A DNA stretch of 64,000 nucleotides, from assembly GCA_949425635.1 (NCBI GenBank), contig CASPWD010000006.1, positions 62,001 through 126,000 of the forward strand, written 5' to 3'. Of this stretch, positions 1 through 7,816 are shown one piece after another. How positions within the stretch are numbered: the stretch's first letter is position 1; every line of letters begins with the position of its first letter. A program made the translations under genes and the position numbers. This DNA comes from an uncultured Bacilli bacterium. Lineage in GTDB: Bacteria > Bacillota_I > Bacilli_A > RF39 > UBA660. The notes under the pieces were generated by a model. The model made no database searches and was not told the DNA's origin. It saw only the letters and a list, made by a program, of their open reading frames with translations.

Positions 1-1151
1 TCTAAAATTTCAATTCCTTCTTCTATTTTAGCAATATCATTTTCAATCAATTTCATAATATTATTAATTATTTTACTTTTGTAATCATTAGCTTTTTTAT
101 AATATAAATTACTACTCTCTATTCTACCAAAAGTCGTATAAGCACGATTGTAATCATTTTGATTATAATAATCCATAGCAACAAAATATAAAGAACTATC
201 ATTATAAATTTTATCCATTTTATCTTCTATTTCATCATAATCTGAATCTTTAAATACTTTAATAACTCTATTATTATAAGCTATTAAGGCATTTATATGT
301 AAATCATTTATTAAAGACTTATATTTAGTACTAACTTCTTCAAAATCACCTAATGTCTTAATATCCATATCAATATATTCATCAACCCATTTTAGAACAT
401 ATTCTTTAGTCTTTTCTTGAGCACTAGTTATCTTATTCTCATCTTTCTTTATCGTATTTAATACTCTTATTATTTCTTCATACTCTGAAGTTTCATAATA
501 TTTAGTTAAAGCTTCATCTAATACAATCAAATAATCTCCTTTAATTGTATCTTTATTCGTTCCACCAACTATTATAAAAATGACCATTCCAATTGCTAAT
601 ATAAGTGAACTAATACCAGCCAATAACAAAACTTTTTTTCTTTTTTTCATACTATCTAACGAAGTTAAATCAGCGTCATCATTTTCTTTTTCTTTATCTT
701 CATTAGAATCAATTTTACGATTTGGCTCTTCTATTGTTTTATCTTGTGCTTCTTCATTTATTTCCTCTATTTGCTTATTTATGTCATCTATTAAAGAAAT
801 ATTTTTTAACTCAATTGTATCTGTTAAAGGATTTATACTTTTGGTTTTTTCTAATGATAAATCAAACTCCTTTGTATCAATCATATCATCAGTATCTTCT
901 ATATCTGAATTATCTATATAAGGTTCTGCAACATCATATTTATCAGAATTTTCATCCTCTTCTTTATCTTTTAATTCCACCTCAAAATAATTATCACTTA
1001 AATTAGTATCTGTATCTTCCAAATTAATAACTTCTTTATTATCTTTTAAGTCAGGCAAATCTAAATCATCTACAACTTTTATGTCAGCACCACAAAATGG
1101 ACACTTTTTTAATTCCTTTTCAATTTTCTCCCCACATTTATGACATTTCAT
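1..1151 (-). CDS. Zinc-ribbon, single-pass membrane protein (3' end cut by window edge)
   Basis: The frame is open from the ATG at 1149-1151 to the left edge (383 codons), so the C-terminus is missing. The N-terminus is a zinc ribbon with CxxC pairs at C3/C6 and C17/C20 (second pair CPFCG). A long acidic, low-complexity linker of about 145 residues follows, then a basic KKRKK stop and one membrane helix at about 172-194, then a helical, charged extracytoplasmic region of at least 190 residues. The topology is therefore zinc ribbon inside, helical domain outside. The same plan occurs in the gene at 6082-6900. Function is unknown; zinc-ribbon membrane proteins of this type are common in Firmicutes and are usually listed as hypothetical. 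It is divergent from pyrG. The Shine-Dalgarno is weak (AAGGGCG). Confidence 0.8.
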   Translation of the reverse strand, partial: MKCHKCGEKIEKELKKCPFCGADIKVVDDLDLPDLKDNKEVINLEDTDTNLSDNYFEVELKDKEEDENSDKYDVAEPYIDNSDIEDTDDMIDTKEFDLSLEKTKSINPLTDTIELKNISLIDDINKQIEEINEEAQDKTIEEPNRKIDSNEDKEKENDDADLTSLDSMKKRKKVLLLAGISSLILAIGMVIFIIVGGTNKDTIKGDYLIVLDEALTKYYETSEYEEIIRVLNTIKKDENKITSAQEKTKEYVLKWVDEYIDMDIKTLGDFEEVSTKYKSLINDLHINALIAYNNRVIKVFKDSDYDEIEDKMDKIYNDSSLYFVAMDYYNQNDYNRAYTTFGRIESSNLYYKKANDYKSKIINNIMKLIENDIAKIEEGIEIL

Positions 1152-1213
1152 CTAACCACGCCCTTTTATTATTAATATAATATCATAAAAATTACATAAA
1201 GTTTAGTATGCTA

Positions 1214-1322
1214 TTTACATTTTATTAATTTTTTTTATAAATATACCTCCTTTTAATGATATAATTTAATAGAGCCTATAGTCGTTCTCGAAGTATAGTC
1301 TTTTTTATTTGGTAAGGAGGTA
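1214..1322 (+). promoter_or_regulatory. pyrG promoter and leader region
   Basis: Two -10 candidates are visible. One is TTTACA (1214-1219), 16 bases, TATAAA (1236-1241). The other is TATAAT at 1260-1265 without a good -35. Within the leader, CTATA (1276-1280) can pair with TATAG (1294-1298), and six T follow at 1301-1306, just before the strong Shine-Dalgarno AAGGAGGTAA (1314-1323). This resembles an attenuator. Which start is used is not decidable by reading. Confidence 0.45.
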
Positions 1323-1328
1323 AGAAAA

Positions 1329-2936
1329 ATGGCTAAATATGTCTTTGTAACAGGTGGTGTTGTTTCTGGACTTGGAAAAGGAATAACTGCATCATCTATT
1401 GCACTATTATTAAAATCGCGTGGATATAAAGTATTCATGCAAAAATTTGATCCATATATAAATGTTGATCCAGGAACAATGTCACCATATCAACACGGTG
1501 AAGTTTTTGTAACAGCTGATGGATCAGAAACGGATTTAGATTTAGGTCACTATGAACGCTATATTGATTGCGAATTAAATTACACATCTAATATGACAAT
1601 GGGTAAAGTTTTCGCATCTGTTATTGAAAAAGAGCGTCGTGGTGACTTTTTAGGTGGAACAGTCCAAATCGTTCCCCATGTAACCAATGAAATTAAAGCT
1701 CGCATTTACGAAGCTGCTCACACATCTAATGCAGATATTATCATAACTGAAATTGGTGGAACGATTGGCGATATTGAATCAGAAGCATTCTTAGAAGCAT
1801 TAAGACAAATGCGTTTAGAAGAAGGAAGAGAAAACACATTATATGTTCATACTACTCTAGTCCCAGAAATATATGGTAGTGGCGAATTAAAAACAAAACC
1901 AACTCAACACTCAGTAATTGAACTTCGTGGAGTTGGAATTCAACCAGATATAATTGTTTGTCGTACACCAGTAATGCTGGATGAAGATATAAAGAAGAAA
2001 ATATCTATGTTCTGTAGTATTCCTTCTAAAAACGTTATATCATCACCAGATGTAAAAAATATATATAGTATCCCCCTTGTATATCATGAACAAGGTATAG
2101 ATGAAATAGTCTTAAATCAATTTGGATTAAAAATTGGAAAAATTAATATTAAAGATTGGGAAAACTTAGTTAATACTACAGACAATCTAAAAGATGAAAT
2201 AGAAATATCTTTAGTAGGAAAATATGTCGAATTACATGACGCATATATTTCTGTAGTGGAATCACTAAAACATGCTGGTTATCCAATAGGTGTTAAAGTA
2301 AATGTTAATTGGGTTGATTCTGAAAAATTAGAAGACCCAAAAGTTAACTTAAAAGAAATATTTAAAAACTCACAAGGTATTATCGTTCCAGGTGGTTTTG
2401 GTTCACGTGGTATCGAAGGAATGATTAAAGCTGCCAACTATGCACGTGTAAATAAAATCCCATATTTAGGAATATGTCTAGGTATGCAAATTGCCACTAT
2501 TGAATTTGCACGTAATGTATGTAATATAACGGATGCGAATTCAACAGAATTTGATCCAATGTGTAAAAATCCAATTATCGATTTAATGTCTGATCAAAAA
2601 CAAATTATTAACATGGGTGGAACACTTCGTTTAGGTAATTATGAATGTGCTCTACAAAAAGATACTTTAGCTCATAAGGACTATGAAAACGATACTATAT
2701 TAGAAAGACATCGTCATAGATACGAATTTAACAATAATTATCGTGAAACATTAGAAAAAAAAGGTCTTGTTTTCTCAGGAATAAATCCTCAAGCTAACTT
2801 AGTAGAAATAATTGAACTACCTACTCATCCACATTACATAGCATGTCAATTTCATCCAGAATTTAAATCCCGTCCTAATAGACCACATCCGTTATTTAAA
2901 TCATTTATTGAAGCTTCTGCTAAAAACAGAAAATAA
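1329..2936 (+). CDS. pyrG: CTP synthase
   Basis: CTP synthase makes CTP from UTP, ATP and glutamine, the last step of de novo pyrimidine nucleotide synthesis, in the cytosol. The protein is 535 residues, the usual length. The N-terminal synthetase domain (about 1-265) carries the P-loop-like SGLGKG at 13-18 and the [14 protein letters not shown] region. The C-terminal glutamine amidotransferase domain has the nucleophile C383 in GICLGMQ and H509/E511 in FHPEF. The ATG is preceded by a near-perfect Shine-Dalgarno. The gene stands alone, with its own promoter and an 11-bp terminator hairpin, as it often does in Firmicutes. Confidence 0.97.
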   Translation: MAKYVFVTGGVVSGLGKGITASSIALLLKSRGYKVFMQKFDPYINVDPGTMSPYQHGEVFVTADGSETDLDLGHYERYIDCELNYTSNMTMGKVFASVIEKERRGDFLGGTVQIVPHVTNEIKARIYEAAHTSNADIIITEIGGTIGDIESEAFLEALRQMRLEEGRENTLYVHTTLVPEIYGSGELKTKPTQHSVIELRGVGIQPDIIVCRTPVMLDEDIKKKISMFCSIPSKNVISSPDVKNIYSIPLVYHEQGIDEIVLNQFGLKIGKINIKDWENLVNTTDNLKDEIEISLVGKYVELHDAYISVVESLKHAGYPIGVKVNVNWVDSEKLEDPKVNLKEIFKNSQGIIVPGGFGSRGIEGMIKAANYARVNKIPYLGICLGMQIATIEFARNVCNITDANSTEFDPMCKNPIIDLMSDQKQIINMGGTLRLGNYECALQKDTLAHKDYENDTILERHRHRYEFNNNYRETLEKKGLVFSGINPQANLVEIIELPTHPHYIACQFHPEFKSRPNRPHPLFKSFIEASAKNRK

Positions 2937-2940
2937 TCAA

Positions 2941-2992
2941 AATAAAAGCACTTTTTGTTACATTAGTAATTAAATGTGCTTTTATTTTTTAT
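2941..2992 (+). terminator. pyrG intrinsic terminator
   Basis: A perfect 11-bp inverted repeat, AATAAAAGCAC (2941-2951) with GTGCTTTTATT (2976-2986), is followed by T-rich sequence. It starts right after the pyrG stop codon. Confidence 0.85.
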
Positions 2993-3020
2993 TGAAATTA
3001 ATGCTATTTAAAGTTATAAT
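2992..3020 (+). promoter_or_regulatory. Promoter of candidate antisense RNA
   Basis: TTGAAA (2992-2997), a spacer of exactly 17 bases, then a consensus TATAAT (3015-3020). It reads into a region with no plus-strand gene, so a short non-coding transcript starting near 3027 is expected. Confidence 0.65.
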
Positions 3021-3026
3021 TATATC

Positions 3027-3126
3027 AAGAAACAAATATCATTTAATAAAAAATGATACATTTGAATGGAAACAAATGGTTTCTAGTTGGTGAAAGTTCT
3101 GACTATCAAGTCAGAACTTTTTATTA
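3027..3126 (+). ncRNA. Candidate antisense (antitoxin) RNA, about 100 nt
   Basis: The RNA is bounded by the 17-spacer promoter at 2992-3020 and a terminator hairpin, AAGTTCTGAC/GTCAGAACTT (3094-3120), followed by TTTTTATTATTT. It has no open frame with a ribosome site. It converges on, and would be complementary to, the 3' untranslated part of the minus-strand mRNA that encodes the 28-residue peptide at 3124-3210. This is the geometry of TxpA/RatA and BsrG/SR4 type I toxin-antitoxin pairs in Bacillus (known for those families). The assignment here is inference. Confidence 0.5.
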
Positions 3127-3310
3127 TTTCAATACTAATGTTAATAGCATCAATATAATAACCAAAACCAGAATTTCTATGATGTATTTAAAGAAGTTTT
3201 CTAACTTCATATAAAGTCCCCCTTTTCCACTTTCATAATTAATGTTCAGTAATAAAACTAACCAAAAATCCCCCTAATGGAAAAGAAACCATTCGCTCAT
3301 CAAATGTATC
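3055..3310. repeat. Inverted repeat pair flanking the small peptide gene
   Basis: GATACATTTGA (3055-3065) is the exact reverse complement of 3300-3310, and AATGGTTTCT (3075-3084) of 3284-3293. In a minus-strand mRNA the two arms sit at the extreme 5' end and in the 3' UTR, so they could pair end to end, as fold-back elements of type I toxin mRNAs do. Confidence 0.7.
3124..3210 (-). CDS. 28-residue hydrophobic membrane peptide, candidate type I toxin
   Basis: The ATG at 3208-3210 is preceded by a strong GGGGGA ribosome site 7 bases upstream. The frame encodes 28 residues: a charged start (MKLENFFK), then an almost unbroken run of I/L/V forming one membrane helix, and a terminal lysine. Size, one-helix topology and charged tips match type I toxins (TxpA, BsrG, Fst, Ldr families), although I cannot name a family. 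A bidirectional-looking hairpin lies just downstream, a convergent RNA overlaps its 3' UTR, and inverted repeats bracket it. If real, the peptide would act at the cell membrane and be silenced by the RNA at 3027-3126. The alternative is an unrelated small membrane peptide. Confidence 0.6.
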   Translation of the reverse strand: MKLENFFKYIIEILVLVIILMLLTLVLK

Positions 3311-3317
3311 GAGCTTA

Positions 3318-3346
3318 ATTCTGCACAATTAAATAAAGGTTGTAAA
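3318..3346 (-). promoter_or_regulatory. Possible promoter of the small peptide gene
   Basis: On the minus strand TTTACA (3341-3346), 17 bases, CAGAAT (3318-3323). The implied start near 3311 places the repeat arm 3300-3310 at the very 5' end of the mRNA. The -10 is imperfect. Confidence 0.4.
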
Positions 3347-3440
3347 CATATAATTTTTTAGACTTTTTCTAAAATATTTTTTTAGAACTTTTTACTATGG
3401 CGCTTTTCTTTTTTATTTTAAATTTTCTCTTCAACAATAC

Positions 3441-3483
3441 AAAAAGTTATAACAAAACTATGTTGCTATAACTTTTTAATATA
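3441..3483. terminator. AT-rich hairpin in the 2937-3526 gap
   Basis: AAAAAGTTATA (3441-3451) pairs with TATAACTTTTT (3467-3477). A second T-flanked hairpin lies at 3356-3383. Both look like terminators in either direction, isolating the small locus from the genes on each side. No other gene is supported in this gap. Confidence 0.5.
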
Positions 3484-3485
3484 CT

Positions 3486-3518
3486 AAAAAAGCATCCTAA
3501 TTATCTAGAATGCTTTTT
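3486..3518 (-). terminator. Terminator of the M4-vWA gene
   Basis: AAAAAGCAT (3487-3495) pairs with ATGCTTTTT (3510-3518), giving a hairpin followed by T6 on the minus strand, 9 bases past the stop codon. Confidence 0.8.
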
Positions 3519-3526
3519 ATAAATCA

Positions 3527-6082
3527 TTAATTTATTTCATCAAAGATTCGTTTATCAAATTTATATAACTTACTTGATGAATTCGCTAAATAGTATTTAC
3601 CATTCGTTTCTTTGGCAATCTTAATCAAATTTGTTGAATTAACATCATTACCTAAACCAATCGTAAGAATTCTTATATCATCATCTTTAGCTTTCTCTAT
3701 TAGTTCATCATAAGACTTAGCATTTTGTTTATTATCATCGCCATCAGTTAAGAAGACAATATATTTCCTTGTTTTAGAATTAGAACTAAATAATCTAAGA
3801 GCTCTTTGAATACCACCAGCACCATTCGTACCAGAATCATCATTTTGGCCATTATCATTAGACATATTAAATATATCCGTAATAATAATTTTCTTATCAA
3901 CAGTTTTATCTTTTAATCCATTATTTATAACTTTTGCATCAGCTGTAAATGTAACTAAAGCTACCTTAGCATCATTATTTAATGATCCTAAAACATTTGC
4001 TATTATCTGTTTTCTTACATCAGTTGGATCACTATCATCCATACTCTTCGAATTATCCATTACAAAAACGATTTCTGATTCTTTATATTTCTTCTCATCA
4101 ATTATTTCTAAGCTCACATTAATATCCGTAGTGTCTTCGTCTAATGTTACGTCTTTTTCTGTTCCTAAATATTTAGCTTTTTCAAAACTAATTGTATATT
4201 CAGCTTTAGGTAATTCAGTAAACTCATATTCACCTTTATTATTAGTATAAGTTTCAAAATAAACTAATGTATTATCAGCATTAATTGCTGTTACTAAAAC
4301 ACTACCTAACTCTTTATCGTCCTCGTCGGTAACTTTTCCACTTAACTTATAATATTCTTGAGATAACATTCTAGTTTCAACAAAAGCATCTTTTATAATA
4401 CTTATTTTCTCTCTTTTCAAACCTAAATTAGAAGCAGATTGAATAACCGCATAAGCACAATCCTCAAAATTAGAATAGGAAGACAACAAGAATAAAGAAT
4501 TATACCAAACTTTAGCCATTTGTTCTTTACTACTAAAAGCTCCATTTTTATACATCAAATAAGCTGCATGTCCAACAACAGTTGCATTATGATGTTCACC
4601 TGCTCTATCAATTTCAAACAAATTTTTCGCATTTTTTTCTTCTAAATATTCGTCTAAAGTTTTATCGCCCAAATAATAATCTGGAAAATAATAATCACCT
4701 CCAACATTGGATGGTTTCTTATATACACTAGGATTCGATAAATCTCTCGCAACTTCTTTTGCAAATGCTGGAATACTATCAGAAATAAGCCAATCTTTAT
4801 TTTCAATCAACGAACCGATTATATCAGAATAAGCTTCATTCAAAGCTCCAGTCTCATTAGGTTTATTTCTGTTTTCTTTAGTTGGATGAGTAAATTTTGC
4901 TGTAGTTGATATAACCCCATGGGTAAATTCATGACCTAAAACATCTTTACTCAACGAAAGGGATTTACCTTCATGATTTCCAATAAACATTTGGTTTAAT
5001 CCAGAAACCCACATTGCATTACTCAAATCTTCGCTTGTAAAAGATTTATTACTAACATTTATATTAACAATTATTTTACTTCCCTTATTATCGTAAGAAT
5101 CTCTACCTAATACATTTTTATAATAATCATATATGTCTTCAAAATAACTCATAGTTGTTACTGCATTTTTTAGTTTTTCTATACCTGTATTATAGCGTAA
5201 TTCTCCGTTTTCGTTCATACGTGCTGTAAAGGGAGTAATACCAGAGAATACTAAAGCTCCCGCAAGACCAGTCAAATCAGCTCCCATATAAGTCGCATCA
5301 ACTATTTGAATATTTCTCTCTTCATCATAAAACTCATAAGATTTCTCACGAGATAACAAATCCGTATTTTCTTTTAAATTTATAGTATGCTCAACATCAT
5401 TTAAACCCTTACCTGTATATACATAATTTGCACTTTTACCTAACTCGTCTGCCGTAATTACATTACCATCTTTAGCATTTACAACTACTTCATATGCACC
5501 TTTATTTGATACCAAAAGTGCATCGTAAACAACACTTGTTTCTGAAACATCTACATAAATATATTTTTTCATTTCTAAATATTCAGTCTCTGTTCCATAA
5601 ATTTGTTTTAATTTTTCTTTTATTTCATTTTCATTTAATAAACCATAAGTACTAACTTTTATATTTGGAACATAGTTTCCATTTACAGCTAAAACGTTAC
5701 CATCTTTATCAACAGACATCGTAAGTTCTCCACCTAAAACTTCTATACTATTATATTTCTGCTGAAATTCATAATAAGTTACATCTTCATTGGTTTTAAT
5801 CTCTTCAACTATAAACTCATTACTTACGTTAGATATCTTAAATAAATCCTTCACTTCTGTTAAAGCCTTAATTGCTGTATCTTTATCTAATACTTTTAAA
5901 TCAGTAAACTTACCACTAATATATTTAGGCACATTATTATCATTAAGAACGATTTCATTCTGCTCTTCTAATCTATCTTTCAAAGTTACTTCATCATCTT
6001 TTGGAAAAAGAAATAAAGCTCCTATAACACATAATATAAGTAAAACAATTATAGTGACTCCAATAATAATCTTATTTTTCAT
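3527..6082 (-). CDS. Membrane-anchored M4-type metallopeptidase fused to a vWA domain
   Basis: The protein is 851 residues. An N-terminal signal anchor (about 5-27) is followed by an FTP-like propeptide region (about 45-145) and a thermolysin-family (M4) domain with H384-E385-F-T-H388 and the glutamate motif NEAYSD (E416). Next come a beta-sandwich repeat (about 580-665, carboxypeptidase-regulatory/CNA-B type, 'GxVTDEDDKELGSV') and a C-terminal von Willebrand A domain with a complete MIDAS start (D676-N-S-K-S) and TDGDD. M4 enzymes are normally secreted neutral proteases of 300-550 residues; the C-terminal vWA fusion is unusual. The canonical M4 catalytic histidine region is only loosely matched (GEHHNATVVGHA). 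The start overlaps the stop of the upstream zinc-ribbon gene by one base (TAATG), so the two are translated as a pair. Confidence 0.85.
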   Translation of the reverse strand: MKNKIIIGVTIIVLLILCVIGALFLFPKDDEVTLKDRLEEQNEIVLNDNNVPKYISGKFTDLKVLDKDTAIKALTEVKDLFKISNVSNEFIVEEIKTNEDVTYYEFQQKYNSIEVLGGELTMSVDKDGNVLAVNGNYVPNIKVSTYGLLNENEIKEKLKQIYGTETEYLEMKKYIYVDVSETSVVYDALLVSNKGAYEVVVNAKDGNVITADELGKSANYVYTGKGLNDVEHTINLKENTDLLSREKSYEFYDEERNIQIVDATYMGADLTGLAGALVFSGITPFTARMNENGELRYNTGIEKLKNAVTTMSYFEDIYDYYKNVLGRDSYDNKGSKIIVNINVSNKSFTSEDLSNAMWVSGLNQMFIGNHEGKSLSLSKDVLGHEFTHGVISTTAKFTHPTKENRNKPNETGALNEAYSDIIGSLIENKDWLISDSIPAFAKEVARDLSNPSVYKKPSNVGGDYYFPDYYLGDKTLDEYLEEKNAKNLFEIDRAGEHHNATVVGHAAYLMYKNGAFSSKEQMAKVWYNSLFLLSSYSNFEDCAYAVIQSASNLGLKREKISIIKDAFVETRMLSQEYYKLSGKVTDEDDKELGSVLVTAINADNTLVYFETYTNNKGEYEFTELPKAEYTISFEKAKYLGTEKDVTLDEDTTDINVSLEIIDEKKYKESEIVFVMDNSKSMDDSDPTDVRKQIIANVLGSLNNDAKVALVTFTADAKVINNGLKDKTVDKKIIITDIFNMSNDNGQNDDSGTNGAGGIQRALRLFSSNSKTRKYIVFLTDGDDNKQNAKSYDELIEKAKDDDIRILTIGLGNDVNSTNLIKIAKETNGKYYLANSSSKLYKFDKRIFDEIN

Positions 6083-6900
6083 TACTTCTCACTCTCCTTA
6101 ACTTTTTCAACTGTATGTTCATACTCGCCATCGTACCACCAAATACCAACTCTTATTTCTGACACAGTCTTACTAGAAGTAACATAGGAATTCTCAAACT
6201 TAAGTAAATAATAAGGATCTCCAACTTTTTTACCAAATGACCAAACTAAGAAATCACTATTTTGATAAAATGCTCCTTTTTCTTCTCCATATTTTTCAAC
6301 TATCTCATCATATTTAGTACCAATCTTTATAAAATCATCTATTACTACATCTGATTTACTATAAAAATTAGCTTTTAACAAAATACTATTATCATAAGAA
6401 CACTTCTTATCTTCTCCACAATAAATAGCACCCAAAAATTTAACTTTATTATCAAAATAAAAGTTCTCTAATACTACAGAATCACTTTCAATATAACTAT
6501 CATCACTATTCGATTCATAATACAAATCGTTACTCTTCAAATCAGATATCTTGCCACCTATATAAAAATCTTTTTCTCCAATTGTAAATTTTAAAGTATT
6601 ATTTTCTTCTATATTAGATATAATTTTTGTTCTATCCTTACCACTAAAGATAACTACACAAACAATTAATAGTAAAAGAATGACAATTCCTGCTATTATA
6701 AAAATAAGTTTCTTTTCTTTTATAAAATCAAGAATACTCTTTTTATTAGCATTATTGCTTATAACACTATTTTCCACATTATTTACAAGATTATTTTCTA
6801 TTCCATTATTCTGTACTACAACGTTCTCGTTTCCGTCATTACTACAAACAGGGCAAACATTATTCTCATTAAGTAGCCCTCCACACTTCTCACACTTCAT
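6082..6900 (-). CDS. Zinc-ribbon membrane protein, partner of the M4-vWA protein
   Basis: The protein is 272 residues. Its N-terminal zinc ribbon has C3/C6 and C16/C19 (MKCEKCG...CPVCS). An Asn-rich linker, one membrane helix (65-85) and an extracytoplasmic domain of about 185 residues with two cysteines in CGEDKKC follow. It has the same plan as the gene at 1-1151. It overlaps the downstream peptidase gene by one base, so joint expression and a shared envelope role are likely (inference). It has its own extended -10 promoter at 6930-6935 and Shine-Dalgarno AGAGG. The function is not recognised. Confidence 0.8.
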   Translation of the reverse strand: MKCEKCGGLLNENNVCPVCSNDGNENVVVQNNGIENNLVNNVENSVISNNANKKSILDFIKEKKLIFIIAGIVILLLLIVCVVIFSGKDRTKIISNIEENNTLKFTIGEKDFYIGGKISDLKSNDLYYESNSDDSYIESDSVVLENFYFDNKVKFLGAIYCGEDKKCSYDNSILLKANFYSKSDVVIDDFIKIGTKYDEIVEKYGEEKGAFYQNSDFLVWSFGKKVGDPYYLLKFENSYVTSSKTVSEIRVGIWWYDGEYEHTVEKVKESEK

Positions 6901-6929
6901 TATATAAACCTCTCTCTACTTTCTTAAAT

Positions 6930-6935
6930 ATTATA
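6930..6935 (-). promoter_or_regulatory. Extended -10 promoter for the zinc-ribbon/M4-vWA operon
   Basis: On the minus strand TGTTATAAT, a full extended -10, lies about 30 bases before the start codon. The -35 is only a T-run. Confidence 0.65.
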
Positions 6936-6950
6936 ACACGAAAACAAAAG

Positions 6951-6983
6951 AAAAAAACTTTAAAGTTTCAACTTTAAAGTTTC
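6951..6983 (-). terminator. Terminator built from a tandem palindrome
   Basis: AACTTTAAAGTTTC occurs twice in direct tandem (6956-6969 and 6970-6983). Each copy is itself palindromic, so the pair folds into a 12-bp hairpin followed by T7 on the minus strand, ending the 6995-7657 gene. Confidence 0.75.
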
Positions 6984-6994
6984 ATAAATTAATA

Positions 6995-7657
6995 TTATCT
7001 AGTTTTTCCTTTAACTTCACTACTACGAACGAATTCACCATCTTCGTAAGACCAAGATTCTTCATATGTAGTTAAAACTTCACCATCTTTAACAAAATTG
7101 TAATCGTATTGTACTGAAGCACTTTCTTCTACAGCCAATGGTTGAGTTTTCTTAACTCCAACAGTTCCTTCTAAAACATATCCAGATGGAACTGTATATA
7201 TAACTTGTGCTTCACCATCAGGTCCATATATAGTGGTAGCACTAGCTGCAACAGTTTGCTCAACAACCATTTCACCAGCTTCATCCTTAGTTAAAACTCC
7301 ACCATCTGGTGCATAATATCTTGTTCCACCTTCAGAATATTCTACATTTTCAACTACTGATTCATCTAACCATTCTGCATCATATGTCGAAACATATCCT
7401 TCTAAATCTTGTGCTTGATGTTTTAAACCTGCTTCATATCCAAATAACATAGTTTCTAATCTAGTAATTGGACAAATAAAGTTTGTAGGATCATTTTTAT
7501 GACAAGAAGCACCCAATCCTACTGCTACACTACCAACTAAAGTAGCAACAAGTGCAACACCAGTAATTACTTTTTTTGCTCCTGAAATCCTTTCAATTAA
7601 ACTTTTTTCCCCTTCATCATAAAAACCTTTATCTAAGTTTTCATATTTTTTATTCAT
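6995..7657 (-). CDS. Unknown membrane-anchored protein, strongly expressed
   Basis: The protein is 220 residues. A charged cytoplasmic N-terminus of about 27 residues is followed by one Gly/Ala/Val-rich membrane helix (28-51) and two nearby cysteines (ASCHKND, FICPIT). The rest is an acidic, Val/Tyr/Gly-rich extracytoplasmic domain of beta character with short repeats of a YGPDGE/YYAPDGG type. I recognise no family. The promoter is the best in the region (TTGACG-17-TGCTAAAAT at 7707-7735) and the Shine-Dalgarno is AGGGGGG, so the protein is probably abundant. It is monocistronic, with a terminator on both sides. Confidence 0.75.
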   Translation of the reverse strand: MNKKYENLDKGFYDEGEKSLIERISGAKKVITGVALVATLVGSVAVGLGASCHKNDPTNFICPITRLETMLFGYEAGLKHQAQDLEGYVSTYDAEWLDESVVENVEYSEGGTRYYAPDGGVLTKDEAGEMVVEQTVAASATTIYGPDGEAQVIYTVPSGYVLEGTVGVKKTQPLAVEESASVQYDYNFVKDGEVLTTYEESWSYEDGEFVRSSEVKGKTR

Positions 7658-7706
7658 ATTGTATTTCCCCCCTATTTATTCTGTCTATCACTGCTGTATT
7701 GCCTAC

Positions 7707-7735
7707 ATTTTAGCATCAGTTAAACATACCGTCAA
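7707..7735 (-). promoter_or_regulatory. Strong promoter of the 6995-7657 gene
   Basis: On the minus strand TTGACG (7730-7735), 17 bases, TAAAAT (7707-7712), with a TG extension directly before the -10. Confidence 0.8.
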
Positions 7736-7751
7736 ATTTTCCTCTACTTTA

Positions 7752-7778
7752 AACAAAATATATTTTATATATTTTGTT
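7752..7778 (-). terminator. AT-only hairpin after the 7817-9607 gene
   Basis: AACAAAATATAT (7752-7763) pairs with ATATATTTTGTT (7767-7778). Only three T follow on the minus strand, so termination is uncertain. Confidence 0.4.
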
Positions 7779-7816
7779 ATAACTTTAAATTATATAATTA
7801 TAACTATCGTTTTTTC

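Noticed and set aside
580-1006. Open frames on the plus strand across the first kilobase
   Set aside because: They are the antisense of the partial zinc-ribbon gene, have no ribosome sites, and are biased to Ser/Leu/Phe as antisense frames are.
3055-3310. Fst/par-type direct repeats for antisense pairing
   Set aside because: The repeats here are inverted, so the two RNAs would carry the same sequence rather than complementary ones. Intramolecular 5'/3' pairing fits better.
3397-3471. Plus-strand 24-residue hydrophobic frame in the 2937-3526 gap
   Set aside because: Its sequence is hydrophobic, but there is no ribosome site and it runs into a terminator-like hairpin. The minus-strand peptide is better supported.
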